Shown here: positions 52,478-62,771 of the stretch, piece after piece | How the letters are laid out: every line of letters begins with the position of its first letter | Position numbering within the stretch: position 1 is the stretch's first letter | Source: Bradyrhizobium ottawaense | GTDB taxonomy: Bacteria; Pseudomonadota; Alphaproteobacteria; Rhizobiales; Xanthobacteraceae | DNA length: 64,000 bases | Assembly: GCF_900099825.1 (NCBI RefSeq) | Contig: NZ_LT629693.1 | Location: 4,103,001-4,167,000, forward strand | Reading direction: 5' to 3' | Translations under genes and position numbers: made by a program | Notes under the pieces: generated by a model | What the model was told of the DNA's origin: nothing | The model's database searches: none | The model's input: the letters and a program-made list of their open reading frames with translations, nothing else

Positions 52478-53398
52478 TCAGCTGTTGCGTTCGGCGACGA
52501 AGCGCGCCGCCGCCCGCAGCACGTCGCCCTTGGCTCCGAAGATCGACAGCGCCGAATCGGCGCGCGCCAGCAGGTCGCGCACGCGCTGCTTGGCGCCGTC
52601 GATTCCGAGCTGGGTGACGAAGGTGGTCTTGCCGAGGGCGGCGTCCTGGCCGGTCTGTTTGCCGAGGGCTGCGGCATCGCCTTCGACGTCGAGCAGGTCG
52701 TCGGCGATCTGGAAGGCTTCGCCGAGCGCGCGGCCGTAATCGTCGAGCGCCTGATATTCCCCAGGCGTGGACTGGCCGAGGATCGCTCCGGCGATGCAGC
52801 CATAGCGCAGCAACGCGCCGGTCTTCATCTGCTGCAGCCGCGCCACGTCGACCGGCTCGCGGTCGCCGAAGCGGCCTTCGCCGGCGAGATCGAGGATCTG
52901 GCCGCCGACCATGCCGCCGAGACCGGAGGCACGCGCCAGCGCGCGCGTCAGCAGCAGGCGGACGGTCGGGTCCTTGTGCAGCTCGTCGCGGGTGATGATG
53001 TCGAACGCCAGCGTCAACAGCCCGTCGCCGGCGAGGATCGCGGTGGCGTCGTCGGTCTTCTTGTGCAGGGTCGGACGTCCCCGGCGCAGATCGCTGTTGT
53101 CCATCGCCGGCAGATCGTCATGGATCAGCGAATAGCAGTGGATGCATTCGAGCGCTGCGCCGGCCAGCAGGGCGGCCTCGCGCGGCACGCCGAACACGGC
53201 AGAGCTTTCGACCACCAGAAACGGACGCAGCCGCTTGCCGCCGCCGAGGCTGGAATAGCGCATCGCGTCCATCAGCCGCTTCGGCCGCGCGATCTCGTCC
53301 GGTAGCAGCGTGTCGGACAGCAGCTTCGCCAGCAGGGCTTCGGTATCCTCCGCGGTCTGGTCCAGTCGTTTGGCAAAGTCGAAAGTCACGGTCGTCAT
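52478..53398 (-). CDS. ispA: Farnesyl diphosphate synthase (polyprenyl synthetase family)
   Basis: A 306-residue short-chain prenyltransferase from the ATG at 53396-53398. The first aspartate-rich motif is HDDLPAMDNSDLRRGRP and the second is IADDLLDVEGD; GGGKRLRPFLV supplies the pyrophosphate-binding basic residues. The two-residue insert in the first DDxxxxD motif is as in bacterial FPP synthases. It condenses IPP with DMAPP/GPP to farnesyl-PP for ubiquinone, undecaprenyl and hopanoid pathways. The upstream gap of 234 bases is shared with the divergent mtgA. Confidence 0.93.
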   Translation of the reverse strand: MTTVTFDFAKRLDQTAEDTEALLAKLLSDTLLPDEIARPKRLMDAMRYSSLGGGKRLRPFLVVESSAVFGVPREAALLAGAALECIHCYSLIHDDLPAMDNSDLRRGRPTLHKKTDDATAILAGDGLLTLAFDIITRDELHKDPTVRLLLTRALARASGLGGMVGGQILDLAGEGRFGDREPVDVARLQQMKTGALLRYGCIAGAILGQSTPGEYQALDDYGRALGEAFQIADDLLDVEGDAAALGKQTGQDAALGKTTFVTQLGIDGAKQRVRDLLARADSALSIFGAKGDVLRAAARFVAERNS

Positions 53399-53632
53399 CC
53401 AGAATGGCTCCAAGAACGGCTACACGAATAGCTACAAGAATAGCTCTAGCTCGATTTGGCCGGACAATCGTTGATGGCACGCCCGACGTCAATTCCGGCG
53501 AGGCGACGGAAACGCCTTAAAAGTGCTGGAAAACGCTCGAATTATCATGGAGATGTCATTTGCGTGGGGGCCTATTGATCGGCGGGCCTTGTTGATCGGT
53601 CCCCCGGCGGGGCCGAACCGGAAATATTCAAT

Positions 53633-54310
53633 TTGCGCATTGTCCGAATTCTGGGGCTGATCCTGCTGGTGGCGCTGTTGCTGCCCTATCTGGTGACGCC
53701 GTTCTATCGCACCGGTCATCCAGTCTCGACGCTGATGGCCTGGCGCTGGCTCAAGGGCGCGCCGGTGTCGCGGCCATGGATCGATTTCAGCGCGATCTCA
53801 CCCTATTTGCCGCGTTCGGTGGTGGGCTCCGAGGACGCCAAGTTCTGCAGCCATCACGGGGTCGATTGGGACGCACTGCGCGACGTCATGGACGACGCCG
53901 AGGACGGCGAGGTCACGCGCGGCGGCTCGACCATTACCCAGCAGGTCGCCAAGAACCTGTTCCTGTGGCCGGGCCGCAGCGTGGTGCGCAAGGCGCTGGA
54001 GCTGCCACTGGCGCTGTGGATCGACCTGGTGCTGTCCAAGCAGCGGATTTTGGAGATCTACCTCAACATCGCCGAACTCGGACCGTCCGGGCAGTTCGGG
54101 GCCGAAGCAGGCTCAGCCTACGCGTTCGGCCATTCGACCGCGACCCTGTCGGCGCGGGAGGCGGCCTTACTGGCGGCGATCCTGCCCAACCCGGTCAGGC
54201 GCAGCGCCCGCAATCCGGGCCCCGGGGTGCGCCGTCTGGCCGCGACCTATACGGCGCGGGCCAATGCGGCGGCGTTACAGCGCTGCTGGAGCGAAAATCG
54301 CGCATTTTGA
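53633..54310 (+). CDS. mtgA: Monofunctional biosynthetic peptidoglycan transglycosylase
   Basis: A 225-residue GT51 enzyme starting at a TTG. One N-terminal membrane anchor ([16 protein letters not shown]) is followed by the catalytic domain: [19 protein letters not shown] (catalytic Glu), [47 protein letters not shown] and [11 protein letters not shown]. It polymerises lipid II into glycan strands without a transpeptidase domain. The start codon and weak upstream GGAAA suggest modest expression. It is followed by rpmF after 152 bases. Confidence 0.94.
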   Translation: MRIVRILGLILLVALLLPYLVTPFYRTGHPVSTLMAWRWLKGAPVSRPWIDFSAISPYLPRSVVGSEDAKFCSHHGVDWDALRDVMDDAEDGEVTRGGSTITQQVAKNLFLWPGRSVVRKALELPLALWIDLVLSKQRILEIYLNIAELGPSGQFGAEAGSAYAFGHSTATLSAREAALLAAILPNPVRRSARNPGPGVRRLAATYTARANAAALQRCWSENRAF

Positions 54311-54462
54311 GCCAATTTTCGGCCGCTTTAACCGCAACCTGGCCTAGCTTTACGCCAGCCCATCCTCTATAAACGCGGCCTTATCGGCATCGCAGCCCGC
54401 GCCAAGCGCTGGGCGGTCCTGATCAGGACGATGCCCTCCGACAACACCCCTAGAGGACCGTT

Positions 54463-54648
54463 ATGGCCGTTCCCAGAAGAAAAACATCGCCCTCGCGGCG
54501 TGGCATGCGCCGCTCGGCGGACGCCCTGAAGAAGCCGACCTATGCTGAGGACAAGGATTCGGGCGAATTGCGCCGTCCGCACCACCTCGACCTGAAAACC
54601 GGCATGTACAAGGGCCGGCAGGTTCTGAAGGCCAAGAAAGAATCCTGA
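54463..54648 (+). CDS. rpmF: 50S ribosomal protein L32
   Basis: A 61-residue basic protein; the ATG follows [27 protein letters not shown] is the conserved L32 N-terminus, and [16 protein letters not shown] the C-terminal part. It lacks the four zinc-binding cysteines of the zinc-type L32, as usual in Alphaproteobacteria. It is a component of the large ribosomal subunit. No neighbouring plsX or fab genes are present, unlike in enterobacteria. Confidence 0.97.
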   Translation: MAVPRRKTSPSRRGMRRSADALKKPTYAEDKDSGELRRPHHLDLKTGMYKGRQVLKAKKES

Positions 54649-54819
54649 GCGGGAATCCCGAACGGGGCTCCTCGATGAGGAATCCTGATCGGGCATTGGA
54701 TAAGTCGCCGTCGATGGCGGCGTCTGCCTGAATTCGGCCAACGAGTAGGGTAACGGTTCCCGTGGTGAAGCGCGACGCTTCGCCCGGGGACGGTCCGGTT
54801 TTCCTAGCAAGGCCTCGCC

Positions 54820-55458
54820 ATGGTCGGTTTTCCGCTACTTCTGATTCCGCTCGCGATCTACAACATCATTGTCTTCCTGATGCCCGGCGTTTCCTTCACG
54901 GATCCACTGGTCAAGCTGACGTTGATGTCGGGCACCGAGTGGCCGCTGACGCTGAGTGACGTGCTGCTCGCGCTCGGCATCCTGCTTTTGATGTGCGAAA
55001 TCATCAAAGGCGCGCGCCCCGGTGCCAAATATCTCACCGACCATCTGCTGTCGCTGATCGTGTTCGGCGCGGCCGCGGCCGAATTCGTGCTGTGGCCGAA
55101 ATTCGGTACCTCGACCTATTTCCTCCTTGCCGCGCTGTCGATGGTGGATTTCCTCTCCGGCCTGGCGCTGCGCACGCGGCGCGGCGCCGTTGCGGCTGCG
55201 CCTGCGGTCTCCGGCAAGCGCGCGAGAGCACCCGAGCCGCCGGCTGCCGAACCCGCATTCGATCCCGCGCCGGCGCCAACGGCGGTGCCGTCAGCGCCCC
55301 CGGCGACCCCGGTCGCCGAATCCGTGCTGCTGGATCATTCCGAGCCGACATTCGCGCAACCCGCCGTCGTGCCCCATCCGGTGTCGCCGGAAGTGCCGTC
55401 ACCGGGCCTGCAGCCGGGCAGCGGTTCACATCCCTCGCCGGACACGCCGCCGCGCTAA
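54820..55458 (+). CDS. Membrane protein of unknown function with Pro/Ala-rich C-terminal tail
   Basis: A 212-residue protein. The N-terminal half has four hydrophobic segments (FPLLLIPLAIYNIIVFL, LSDVLLALGILLLMCEII, LLSLIVFGAAAAEFVLW and YFLLAALSMVDFLSGLAL). The second half, from about residue 125, is low-complexity, rich in Pro, Ala and Val, and probably cytoplasmic and disordered. I do not recognise a characterised family. The ATG follows an AAGG at a suitable distance. It is transcribed after rpmF with a 171-base gap that holds no gene. Confidence 0.75.
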   Translation: MVGFPLLLIPLAIYNIIVFLMPGVSFTDPLVKLTLMSGTEWPLTLSDVLLALGILLLMCEIIKGARPGAKYLTDHLLSLIVFGAAAAEFVLWPKFGTSTYFLLAALSMVDFLSGLALRTRRGAVAAAPAVSGKRARAPEPPAAEPAFDPAPAPTAVPSAPPATPVAESVLLDHSEPTFAQPAVVPHPVSPEVPSPGLQPGSGSHPSPDTPPR

Positions 55459-55486
55459 GCTGTTCTCAAGGGTCGGCTGACGTGAT

Positions 55487-55774
55487 CTAGACGACTTGCC
55501 GCGTCCGGTAGCCGATGCCATGGCGCAGGGGCAGACGGGCGCCGTAGGCGGTCTGTGCATCGGCCAGCGAGCCGCGCCGCAGGCTGCGGGTCTGCGGTGC
55601 CTGCGCCTCGGTCGCGATCAACTGGGTGACGAAGCCCGGATCAGGCCGCGCGACCGGGCCTTTCGGCGTCCAGTGCACGGATTGGGTCACCGGCACCAGC
55701 GCGACACAGCGGGGTTCGTCGGCGCCCAATACCTCGCCGTCCAGTACCTGTTCTGATCGATCGACATCCAGCAT
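55487..55774 (-). CDS. Small conserved-looking protein of unknown function
   Basis: A 95-residue reading from the ATG at 55772-55774; a GTG at 55801 would add nine residues. The C-terminal half, PDPGFVTQLIATEAQAPQTRSLRRGSLADAQTAYGA, resembles a pattern (ATAEQAPQTRxxRRA...A...AY) that I recall from small hypothetical proteins of rhizobia. That resemblance, and the absence of a competing gene, are the reasons to call it. No signal, membrane span or catalytic motif is seen, and neither start has a strong ribosome site. Confidence 0.55.
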   Translation of the reverse strand: MLDVDRSEQVLDGEVLGADEPRCVALVPVTQSVHWTPKGPVARPDPGFVTQLIATEAQAPQTRSLRRGSLADAQTAYGARLPLRHGIGYRTRQVV

Positions 55775-56003
55775 CGCACACCGTAACCGGTTAACTGTCA
55801 CGTTTTGGGACGATACGCCCCTTAGCGATCTGAGCCTCGCAAGGTCTATGCCGGTTGGTTGCTACTAGTTCCCGGCCGGTCCGGGAATGCTATGAAACGT
55901 GGTTTCCAGATTATTTATGAACTTTGCCTAGCCTGTGATTCGAAACAGCCAGTATCCTCTTGCGTGGGAATCATCCGGCGATGTCCCGAATCGAGGCGAT
56001 CTG

Positions 56004-57695
56004 ATGCCCCCTGTCCCGCAAGCTGCCAGTATCCTCGCCTCGCTCGGGCAGGCGGCGTTCGTCTGGGATATCGCGGCCGACACCATCGCCTGGAGCCACA
56101 ATGCCGCCGCCGTCTTCACCGACGTTCCGGCACAGGCGCTCGCCAGCGGCGCGGAGTTCGCAAAACTGATTGAACCGACGCGGTCGATCCGCGTCGACGC
56201 GCTCGGCCAGTCGGCGCCGCCGCGGAGCGGGGAAGGGGTGGCCTACCGGATCGAGTATGGCGTGCGGACCACGACGTCGGCGCCCGTGATCTGGATCGAG
56301 GAAACCGGCTGCTGGTTCGCCGGTTCCGACGGCAAGCCGGCGCGTGCGCAAGGCATCGTCCGCGTCGACAATGAGCGCCACGCCCGCGACGAGCAGCTCT
56401 TAAGGCTGTCGCGCAACGATCCGCTCACCGGCGAACTCAATCGCACCCACCTGATCGCCGCGCTGGCCGAAGCGATCGAGGAAACCGCGCGCTCGCGCGC
56501 GTCCTGCGCCTTCATGCTGATCGGGATCGATCATCTGGCGCGCGTCAATGACGCCTTCGGCTTCGACGTGGCCGACGCCGTGATCGCCGAAGTCGGCAGA
56601 CGGATTCGGGCGCGGCTGCGCGGCGGTGACGTGCTCGGGCGCTTCTCCGGCAACAAGTTCGGCCTGATCCTGCGCAACTGCACCATCGATGACACCAATG
56701 TCGCGGCCGAGCGCTTTCTCGCCGGCATCCGCGACGAGGTGGTGCCGACCGTGTCCGGACCGGTATCGGTGACGGCCTCGATCGGCGCGATCAGCGTGCC
56801 GCGTTTCGCGCGCACCGCCGACGAGGCCGTCAACCGCGCCCAGGAAACGCTCGATGCCGCCAAGCGCCGCCGCGCCGGATCGTTCTCGCTGTGGCGTCCG
56901 AATGTCGAGCGCGACGCCCAGCGTCGCGTCAACATCCGCGTCACCGACGAGATCGTGACCGCGCTGAACGAACGCCGGATCGTCACCGCGTTCGAGCCGG
57001 TGGTGGAGGCGCGTTCGCGGCAGCCGGCGTTCTACGAATGCCTGGTGCGGATGGAGCAGGCGGACGGCCAGGCGCTGCTGGCCCCCGATATCGTTCCGGT
57101 GGCGGAGCGGCTCGGTCTCATTCGACTGGTCGATCACCGCGTGCTCGAACTCGCGGTCGCCGAACTCGCGGCCGCGCCGAACGTTCAGCTCAGCCTCAAC
57201 ATCTCGCCCGACACCACGATGGACCCGGACTGGTCGACCACGATCGAGTCGTTGATGCAGGCGCATCCCGGCGTCGGCGAGCGGCTGATCGTCGAGATCA
57301 CCGAAACCGTCGCGATCCAGGATATCGACGACGTCAGGGGCTTCATCACGCGCCTGAAGAATTTCGGCAGCCGGATTGCGATCGACGATTTCGGCGCCGG
57401 TTACACCTCTTTCCGCAACCTGCGCAAGCTCGGCGTCGACATCGTCAAGATCGATGGCGCCTTCGTGCAGAACATCGCCCGCTCGGCCGACGATCGCGCC
57501 TTCGTGCAGACGCTGATTGATCTCGCGCGCCGGCTGCAGATCAAGACGGTGGCGGAATGGGTGCAGGACGAGGAAGCCGCCGTCATGCTGCGCGAATGGG
57601 GCTGCGATTACATCCAGGGCCGCCTGATCGGCCTGGCCTCCCCGCAGCGGCCGTGGAGCGCGGCAGCCGAGACGGTGTTGCCCGCGGCGGGATAG
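56004..57695 (+). CDS. Cyclic-di-GMP phosphodiesterase: EAL domain with degenerate GGDEF domain
   Basis: About 563 residues from the ATG at 56004 behind GAGG (a GTG at 55935 is the longer alternative). An N-terminal PAS-like segment (about 10-130) precedes a GGDEF domain whose signature reads RFSGNKFGL rather than RxGGDEFxx, so cyclase activity is unlikely. The C-terminal EAL domain keeps the metal and catalytic residues: YECLVRM (ExL), LNISPD, EITET, DDFGAGYTSF, VKIDGAFV, AEWV and QGRLIG. It should hydrolyse c-di-GMP, with the GGDEF part serving as a GTP or partner sensor. It is a single gene with no obvious partner nearby. Confidence 0.92.
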   Translation: MPPVPQAASILASLGQAAFVWDIAADTIAWSHNAAAVFTDVPAQALASGAEFAKLIEPTRSIRVDALGQSAPPRSGEGVAYRIEYGVRTTTSAPVIWIEETGCWFAGSDGKPARAQGIVRVDNERHARDEQLLRLSRNDPLTGELNRTHLIAALAEAIEETARSRASCAFMLIGIDHLARVNDAFGFDVADAVIAEVGRRIRARLRGGDVLGRFSGNKFGLILRNCTIDDTNVAAERFLAGIRDEVVPTVSGPVSVTASIGAISVPRFARTADEAVNRAQETLDAAKRRRAGSFSLWRPNVERDAQRRVNIRVTDEIVTALNERRIVTAFEPVVEARSRQPAFYECLVRMEQADGQALLAPDIVPVAERLGLIRLVDHRVLELAVAELAAAPNVQLSLNISPDTTMDPDWSTTIESLMQAHPGVGERLIVEITETVAIQDIDDVRGFITRLKNFGSRIAIDDFGAGYTSFRNLRKLGVDIVKIDGAFVQNIARSADDRAFVQTLIDLARRLQIKTVAEWVQDEEAAVMLREWGCDYIQGRLIGLASPQRPWSAAAETVLPAAG

Positions 57696-57712
57696 CTCGA
57701 AAACGGTAGTGG

Positions 57713-57802
57713 TCGTCATGCGCGGCCTTGTGCCGGGCATCCGCGTCTTGATGTCTTGCAGCCCAAAAACGTGGATGGCCGGGACAAGCCCGGCCATGAC
57801 GC
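57713..57802. repeat. Palindromic intergenic repeat, family A copy 2
   Basis: GTCATGCGCGGCCTTGTGCC on the left and GGGACAAGCCCGGCCATGAC on the right are inverted and match copy 1 at 1200-1305, with ACGTGGATGGCCGGGACAAG in common. It lies between convergent genes (the EAL gene and phaR). Confidence 0.8.
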
Positions 57803-57832
57803 CTCAAACGATACTGTGCGCGAGAAAGAGAA

Positions 57833-58432
57833 CTACTCTTCCTTCTTCGGCTCTTTCGACATGCGCTCGAGGCGGTCCTGCATGTCCTTCATCTGACGGC
57901 GAAGGTCGTCGATATTGTCTTCGTCGGCCGCGGGTTCCGGCAGTTTTTCCGGTTCGAGCGCGACCGATCCGGCGCGCGGCGGCACGAACGGCTTGAACAT
58001 CGAGAACGTCTGCTGGAACAATTCCATGTTGCGGCGGACATGTTCCTCGAGCGGCGCGAACGGCGTTCCGCTGAAGGTGTTGGTGAGCTGCTTGCGGAAT
58101 TTTTCCTGCTCGCGCGTCAGCGTGTCGATCGACTGCTCCAGATATTTCGGCACCACCATCTGCATGCTGTCGCCGTAGAAGCGGATCAACTGGCGCAGGA
58201 ACGTGGTCGGCAGCAGATTCTGGCCGGCCTTGTTTTCCTGTTCGAAGATGATCTGGGCCAGCACCGAGCGCGTGATGTCGTCACCGGTCTTGGCGTCATA
58301 GACGAGAAAGTCCTCGCCATCCTTCACCATCGCTGCGAGATCCTCGAGCGTCACATAGGTGCTGGTGCCGGTATTATAGAGCCGCCGGTTAGCGTATTTT
58401 TTGATCGTTGTAGGTTGGTCTGACTTTGCCAT
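57833..58432 (-). CDS. phaR: Polyhydroxyalkanoate synthesis repressor
   Basis: A 199-residue protein from the ATG at 58430-58432. The N-terminal PHB/PHA accumulation regulator domain is unmistakable (KKYANRRLYNTGTSTYVTLEDLAAMV). The second domain follows with FLRQLIRFYGDSMQMVVPKYLEQSID, and the C-terminus is acidic with a predicted coiled coil (DEDNIDDLRRQMKDMQDRLERMSKE). PhaR represses phasin genes and binds PHB granules. It lies divergent from phaA and phaB and probably senses the product of that pathway. Confidence 0.94.
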   Translation of the reverse strand: MAKSDQPTTIKKYANRRLYNTGTSTYVTLEDLAAMVKDGEDFLVYDAKTGDDITRSVLAQIIFEQENKAGQNLLPTTFLRQLIRFYGDSMQMVVPKYLEQSIDTLTREQEKFRKQLTNTFSGTPFAPLEEHVRRNMELFQQTFSMFKPFVPPRAGSVALEPEKLPEPAADEDNIDDLRRQMKDMQDRLERMSKEPKKEE

Positions 58433-58747
58433 GGGCTCACACATACACACCGAGAGCGGGGAACCCGACGGCTTCGCCGGCGGGCAGACGAGCAGCGCAA
58501 CGCAGCAAAGTAAGCATTTTCAATGCGGTTCGGCTACCGTTTTGTGCGGCACGGTTAATTCCAAGGCATGGAGACTGCTCTGGAAACCGCCAAGCGCGCT
58601 ATTTTGAATGCGCCGCGGCGGGATTTTGACCTCTGGCCGATTGACACAACATCCGGAGGTTAACAGGATGGGCCCAAGAGACAGGCCCGCCATCCGGCCG
58701 CCCGCCGTCGAGAAACCTCAAGCCCCAAAACGTCAAAGGAGATGTCC
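58433..58747. other. Divergent phaR/phaA control region (no gene)
   Basis: 315 bases without a supported gene. A TTGACA hexamer is at 58641-58646, but no convincing -10 follows at normal spacing. The phaA ribosome site AAAGGAG lies just before 58742. A short frame at 58608-58922 overlaps phaA and looks like a shadow. Confidence 0.6.
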
Positions 58748-59926
<1,179 letters not shown>

Positions 59927-59994
59927 ACTAGAGGCAGATTGGCGCGTTGAATGATGAAAAGATCATCTGTCAACAATGGCGATTGCTGATAAAT

Positions 59995-60023
59995 AAAATG
60001 CCCGGCCTCGCGCCGGGCATTTT
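59995..60023 (+). terminator. Rho-independent terminator after phaA
   Basis: A perfect 12-base stem, AAAATGCCCGGC pairing with GCCGGGCATTTT, with a five-base loop (CTCGC), ends in TTTT and is followed by ACGTTTT. It lies about 70 bases after the phaA stop, so phaA and phaB probably have separate or only partly shared transcripts. Confidence 0.85.
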
Positions 60024-60109
60024 ACGTTTTGGAAGTTGTCGAAGATCGAATGCAGTCAAAAGACCGGGATAATTCCGGCTTATGAGGGACGACCAAGGAG
60101 GAGAACGAC

Positions 60110-60835
60110 ATGGCACGTGTTGCATTGGTAACGGGCGGTACGCGAGGTATTGGTGCGGCGATCAGCAAGGCGCTGAAGGCTGCGGGCTACAAGGTGGCGG
60201 CAAGCTATGCCGGCAACGACGCCGCGGCCGAGAAGTTCAAGGCCGATACCGGCATTCCCGTCTACAAATGGGACGTCAGTTCGTTCGACGCCTGTGCGGC
60301 CGGCGTCAAAAAGGTCGAGGCCGATCTCGGTCCGGTCGATGTGCTCATCAACAATGCCGGCATCACCAAGGACGGCGCCTTCCACAAGATGACGCTCGAT
60401 CAGTGGAACGCGGTCATCAACACCAATCTCGGCTCGCTGTTCAACATGACGCGCCAGGTGATCGAAGGCATGCGGGCCCGCAAGTTCGGCCGCGTCATCA
60501 ACATCTCCTCGATCAACGGCCAGAAAGGTCAGTTCGGTCAGGTCAACTATTCCGCCGCCAAGGCCGGCGATATCGGCTTCACCAAGGCCTTGGCGCTGGA
60601 GAATGCCAAGGGCGGCATTACCGTCAATGCGATCTGCCCCGGCTACATCAACACCGAAATGGTGCAGGCGGTGCCGAAGGAAGTGCTCGAGAAAAGCATC
60701 CTGCCGCTGATCCCGGTCAACCGCCTCGGCGAGCCCGAGGAAATCGCCCGCGCGGTGGTGTTCCTCTCCGCCGACGAGGCCGGCGGTATTACCGGCTCGA
60801 CCATGACGATCAATGGCGGCCAGTACATGGTGTGA
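60110..60835 (+). CDS. phaB: Acetoacetyl-CoA reductase
   Basis: A 241-residue short-chain dehydrogenase; the ATG follows AAGGAGGAGAACG. The cofactor site is VTGGTRGIGAAISKAL, the structural NNAGITKDG motif is present, and the catalytic Ser-Tyr-Lys are in ISSINGQKGQFGQVNYSAAKAG. The FGQVNYSAAKAG stretch is typical of PhbB-type NADPH-dependent reductases. It makes (R)-3-hydroxybutyryl-CoA for PHB synthase (phaC, not in the window). It lies 183 bases downstream of phaA, across the terminator. Confidence 0.95.
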   Translation: MARVALVTGGTRGIGAAISKALKAAGYKVAASYAGNDAAAEKFKADTGIPVYKWDVSSFDACAAGVKKVEADLGPVDVLINNAGITKDGAFHKMTLDQWNAVINTNLGSLFNMTRQVIEGMRARKFGRVINISSINGQKGQFGQVNYSAAKAGDIGFTKALALENAKGGITVNAICPGYINTEMVQAVPKEVLEKSILPLIPVNRLGEPEEIARAVVFLSADEAGGITGSTMTINGGQYMV

Positions 60836-60872
60836 TCGGCGTTCGTCGCTGATTTGCCAGCGATGTTAGAAA

Positions 60873-61028
60873 GTCGTCATGCCCGGGCAAAAGCGCGAAG
60901 CGCGTCTTCGCGCCAGATGTCCCGGGCATCCACGTCTTTACAACCGACAATGAGAACACCTGGATGGCCGGGAGCGCAGACAAGTGTACGTAGTCTGCGC
61001 AAAGCAGACTACTATGCCCGGCCATGAC
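60873..61028. repeat. Palindromic intergenic repeat, family A copy 3 (expanded)
   Basis: GTCGTCATGCCCGGGC at the left and GCCCGGCCATGACGG at the right match copies 1 and 2. An extra 45 bases or so (GCGCAGACAAGTGTACGTAG...GCAGACTACT) are inserted in the right part, themselves partly inverted (GTAGTCTGC/GCAGACTAC). Confidence 0.75.
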
Positions 61029-61054
61029 GGAAATGCTGACTGTTGCCTGAATTC

Positions 61055-61927
61055 ATGACCTCCCGCACCGCCACGCTGATCGGACTGACTGCGATCCTGA
61101 TGTGGTCGCTGCTGTCGGTCATGACGGTCGCGACCGGCAAAATTCCGGCGTTCCAGCTCGCGGCGATGACGTTTGCGATCGGCGCTGCCGTCGCCTTCGC
61201 AAGCTTCATCTTCCGCCCACAGGCTTTCGCCGCGCTGAAACAGCCGCCGCGGGCCTGGATCGTCGGCGTCGGCGGGCTGTTCGGCTATCACGCGCTGTAT
61301 TTTCTCGCGCTGCGCTTCGCGCCGCCGGCCGAGGCCGGACTGCTGAATTACCTGTGGCCGCTGTTGATCGTGCTGTTCTCGTCGCTGTTGCCGGGCGAAC
61401 GGCTGGCGCCGCATCACATCATTGGCGCGCTGCTCGGGCTTGCCGGCACGGTCTTGCTGTTCGCGGGCAACGGCGGCAGCGGCTTTGCACCGGGCCAGAT
61501 TCCGGGCTTGGCTGCGGCCTTTGTCGCCGCCTTCGTATGGGCCGCCTATTCGGTGATGTCGCGCAAGCTCAAGGCGGTGCCGACCGATGCGGTGGCCGGT
61601 TTCTGTTTGGTGACCGCGCTGCTTGCAGCGCTCGTCCATGGCGCGGTCGAGACCACCGTGTGGCCGGAGACAACGGGGCAGTGGCTCGCGATCATCGCGC
61701 TCGGTGTCGGCCCGGTGGGCGCTGCCTTCTTTGTCTGGGACATCGGCATGAAACGCGGCGATATCCGCGTGCTGGGCGCCGCGTCCTATGCAACGCCGCT
61801 GCTCTCGACCGCGTTCCTGATTCTGGCGGGATTTGCCAAGCCGAGCGCGGCGATCGCCATCGCCGCGGTGCTGATTGCCGGCGGTGGCCTGATCGCAGCC
61901 AGGGATATGGTGTGGCGGAAATCTTAG
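61055..61927 (+). CDS. EamA-family (DMT superfamily) transporter
   Basis: About 290 residues with ten membrane helices in two EamA halves. The first half has LIGLTAILMWSLLSVMTVATG and the YFLALRFAPPAEAGLLNYLWPLLIVL region, the second FVAAFVWAAYSVMSRKL and GAASYATPLLSTAFLILAGFAKPS. This resembles the YddG/aromatic-amino-acid-exporter branch, but a substrate is not assignable. An ATG at 61055 or a TTG at 61043 may be used; neither has a strong ribosome site. The terminator begins within its stop codon. Confidence 0.88.
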   Translation: MTSRTATLIGLTAILMWSLLSVMTVATGKIPAFQLAAMTFAIGAAVAFASFIFRPQAFAALKQPPRAWIVGVGGLFGYHALYFLALRFAPPAEAGLLNYLWPLLIVLFSSLLPGERLAPHHIIGALLGLAGTVLLFAGNGGSGFAPGQIPGLAAAFVAAFVWAAYSVMSRKLKAVPTDAVAGFCLVTALLAALVHGAVETTVWPETTGQWLAIIALGVGPVGAAFFVWDIGMKRGDIRVLGAASYATPLLSTAFLILAGFAKPSAAIAIAAVLIAGGGLIAARDMVWRKS

Positions 61928-61963
61928 AACCCGGTTCTGACCAGAACCGGGTTCTAATTTTTT
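61924..61963 (+). terminator. Rho-independent terminator of the DMT transporter gene
   Basis: TTAGAACCCGGTTCTG pairs perfectly with CAGAACCGGGTTCTAA (16-base arms, 61924-61939 and 61942-61957), followed by TTTTTT. The stem includes the stop codon of the transporter gene (61925-61927). The run of T on the plus strand fits termination from the left. Confidence 0.9.
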
Positions 61964-62017
61964 GTTTGACGCGTTTTCTTTTCGCGAACCGGTCGCCACT
62001 TCGCTTGAAAACGCTTT

Positions 62018-62698
62018 TTATGCCGCCGGCTTCCAGCCCGGCGGCTTGTACATCGCTTCCGGAATCTGCCCCAACTCGGAACGTTGCAGTTTGTCCGGTG
62101 CCAGTCCGTAGAACCGCTGAAAGCTCATGATCAGCGGGCGCCATTTGTCGGGATCGATCCGGTTGGGCTCGCCTTCCATCATCAGGCCGGCATGCGCATG
62201 CACGCGGGTGACGCGCACCTCGATCGCCGAGAGATTTCCACGCCAGACGGCATCCTCCTGCGCCATCTCATGGACCTGCGCCACCCTGGCTTCGATCTGC
62301 ACCGGGCATTCCAGCGCGCGCGGTACGGCAACCGTTTCGCCTGGCACCGGCGTCAGGCCGCAGAGGCCGAACTTGTCGCGTTCATGCCGATAGCCGCGCA
62401 TCGTCTTGCCCGGCGGCACCGGGTCCGAACCGGTGGTGCGCGCCAGCAGGTCGACGGCGCCGACAAGGGCGGCCGACGGCAAATTGAGGACGCATTCGCC
62501 CGAGCGAATCATGTTCTCGGTGGTTTTGGAATTGCGCGCGAGCCCGAGCATGCAGCGCCAGCCGACCCACCATGCCGATGACATCGGCGCGAGGTTGAAT
62601 GAGCCGTCCTCATTGTTCGAGCCGATCAGAACGACAGGCGTGCCGAAATAGAGAATCGCCGGCTCGATCTGGTGTGAAACGCCGAAAGTCCCGTGCAT
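62018..62698 (-). CDS. Flavin reductase-like (FMN-binding split-barrel) protein
   Basis: A 226-residue protein; the ATG follows AGAGGAGCGG. The split-barrel pattern of the DIM6/NTAB family is seen: ILYFGTPVVLIGSNNEDGSFNLAPMSSAWWV at the start, LARNSKTTENMIRSGECVLNLPS in the FMN-phosphate region, and RVTRVHAH near the C-terminal strand. It binds flavin and may reduce it or act as an oxygenase component. No partner oxygenase is adjacent. It stands apart from the downstream cupin and gloB pair by 73 bases. Confidence 0.87.
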   Translation of the reverse strand: MHGTFGVSHQIEPAILYFGTPVVLIGSNNEDGSFNLAPMSSAWWVGWRCMLGLARNSKTTENMIRSGECVLNLPSAALVGAVDLLARTTGSDPVPPGKTMRGYRHERDKFGLCGLTPVPGETVAVPRALECPVQIEARVAQVHEMAQEDAVWRGNLSAIEVRVTRVHAHAGLMMEGEPNRIDPDKWRPLIMSFQRFYGLAPDKLQRSELGQIPEAMYKPPGWKPAA

Positions 62699-62771
62699 CT
62701 TCCGCTCCTCTTGTGAGAGCGGAAACTAGGCGCGGGTGGCTGCGAAACCCACCCGATTCCCGAATGCAGTT

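Noticed and set aside
51787..52803. 338-codon minus-strand frame for the DUF1345 protein
   Set aside because: Its first 110 or so codons overlap ispA in another frame and are Ser/Arg/Pro-rich noise; the GTG at 52474-52476 is the sensible start.
54349..54373. TTTACG...TATAAA as a promoter for rpmF
   Set aside because: The spacing is only 13 bases, too short for a sigma-70-type promoter.
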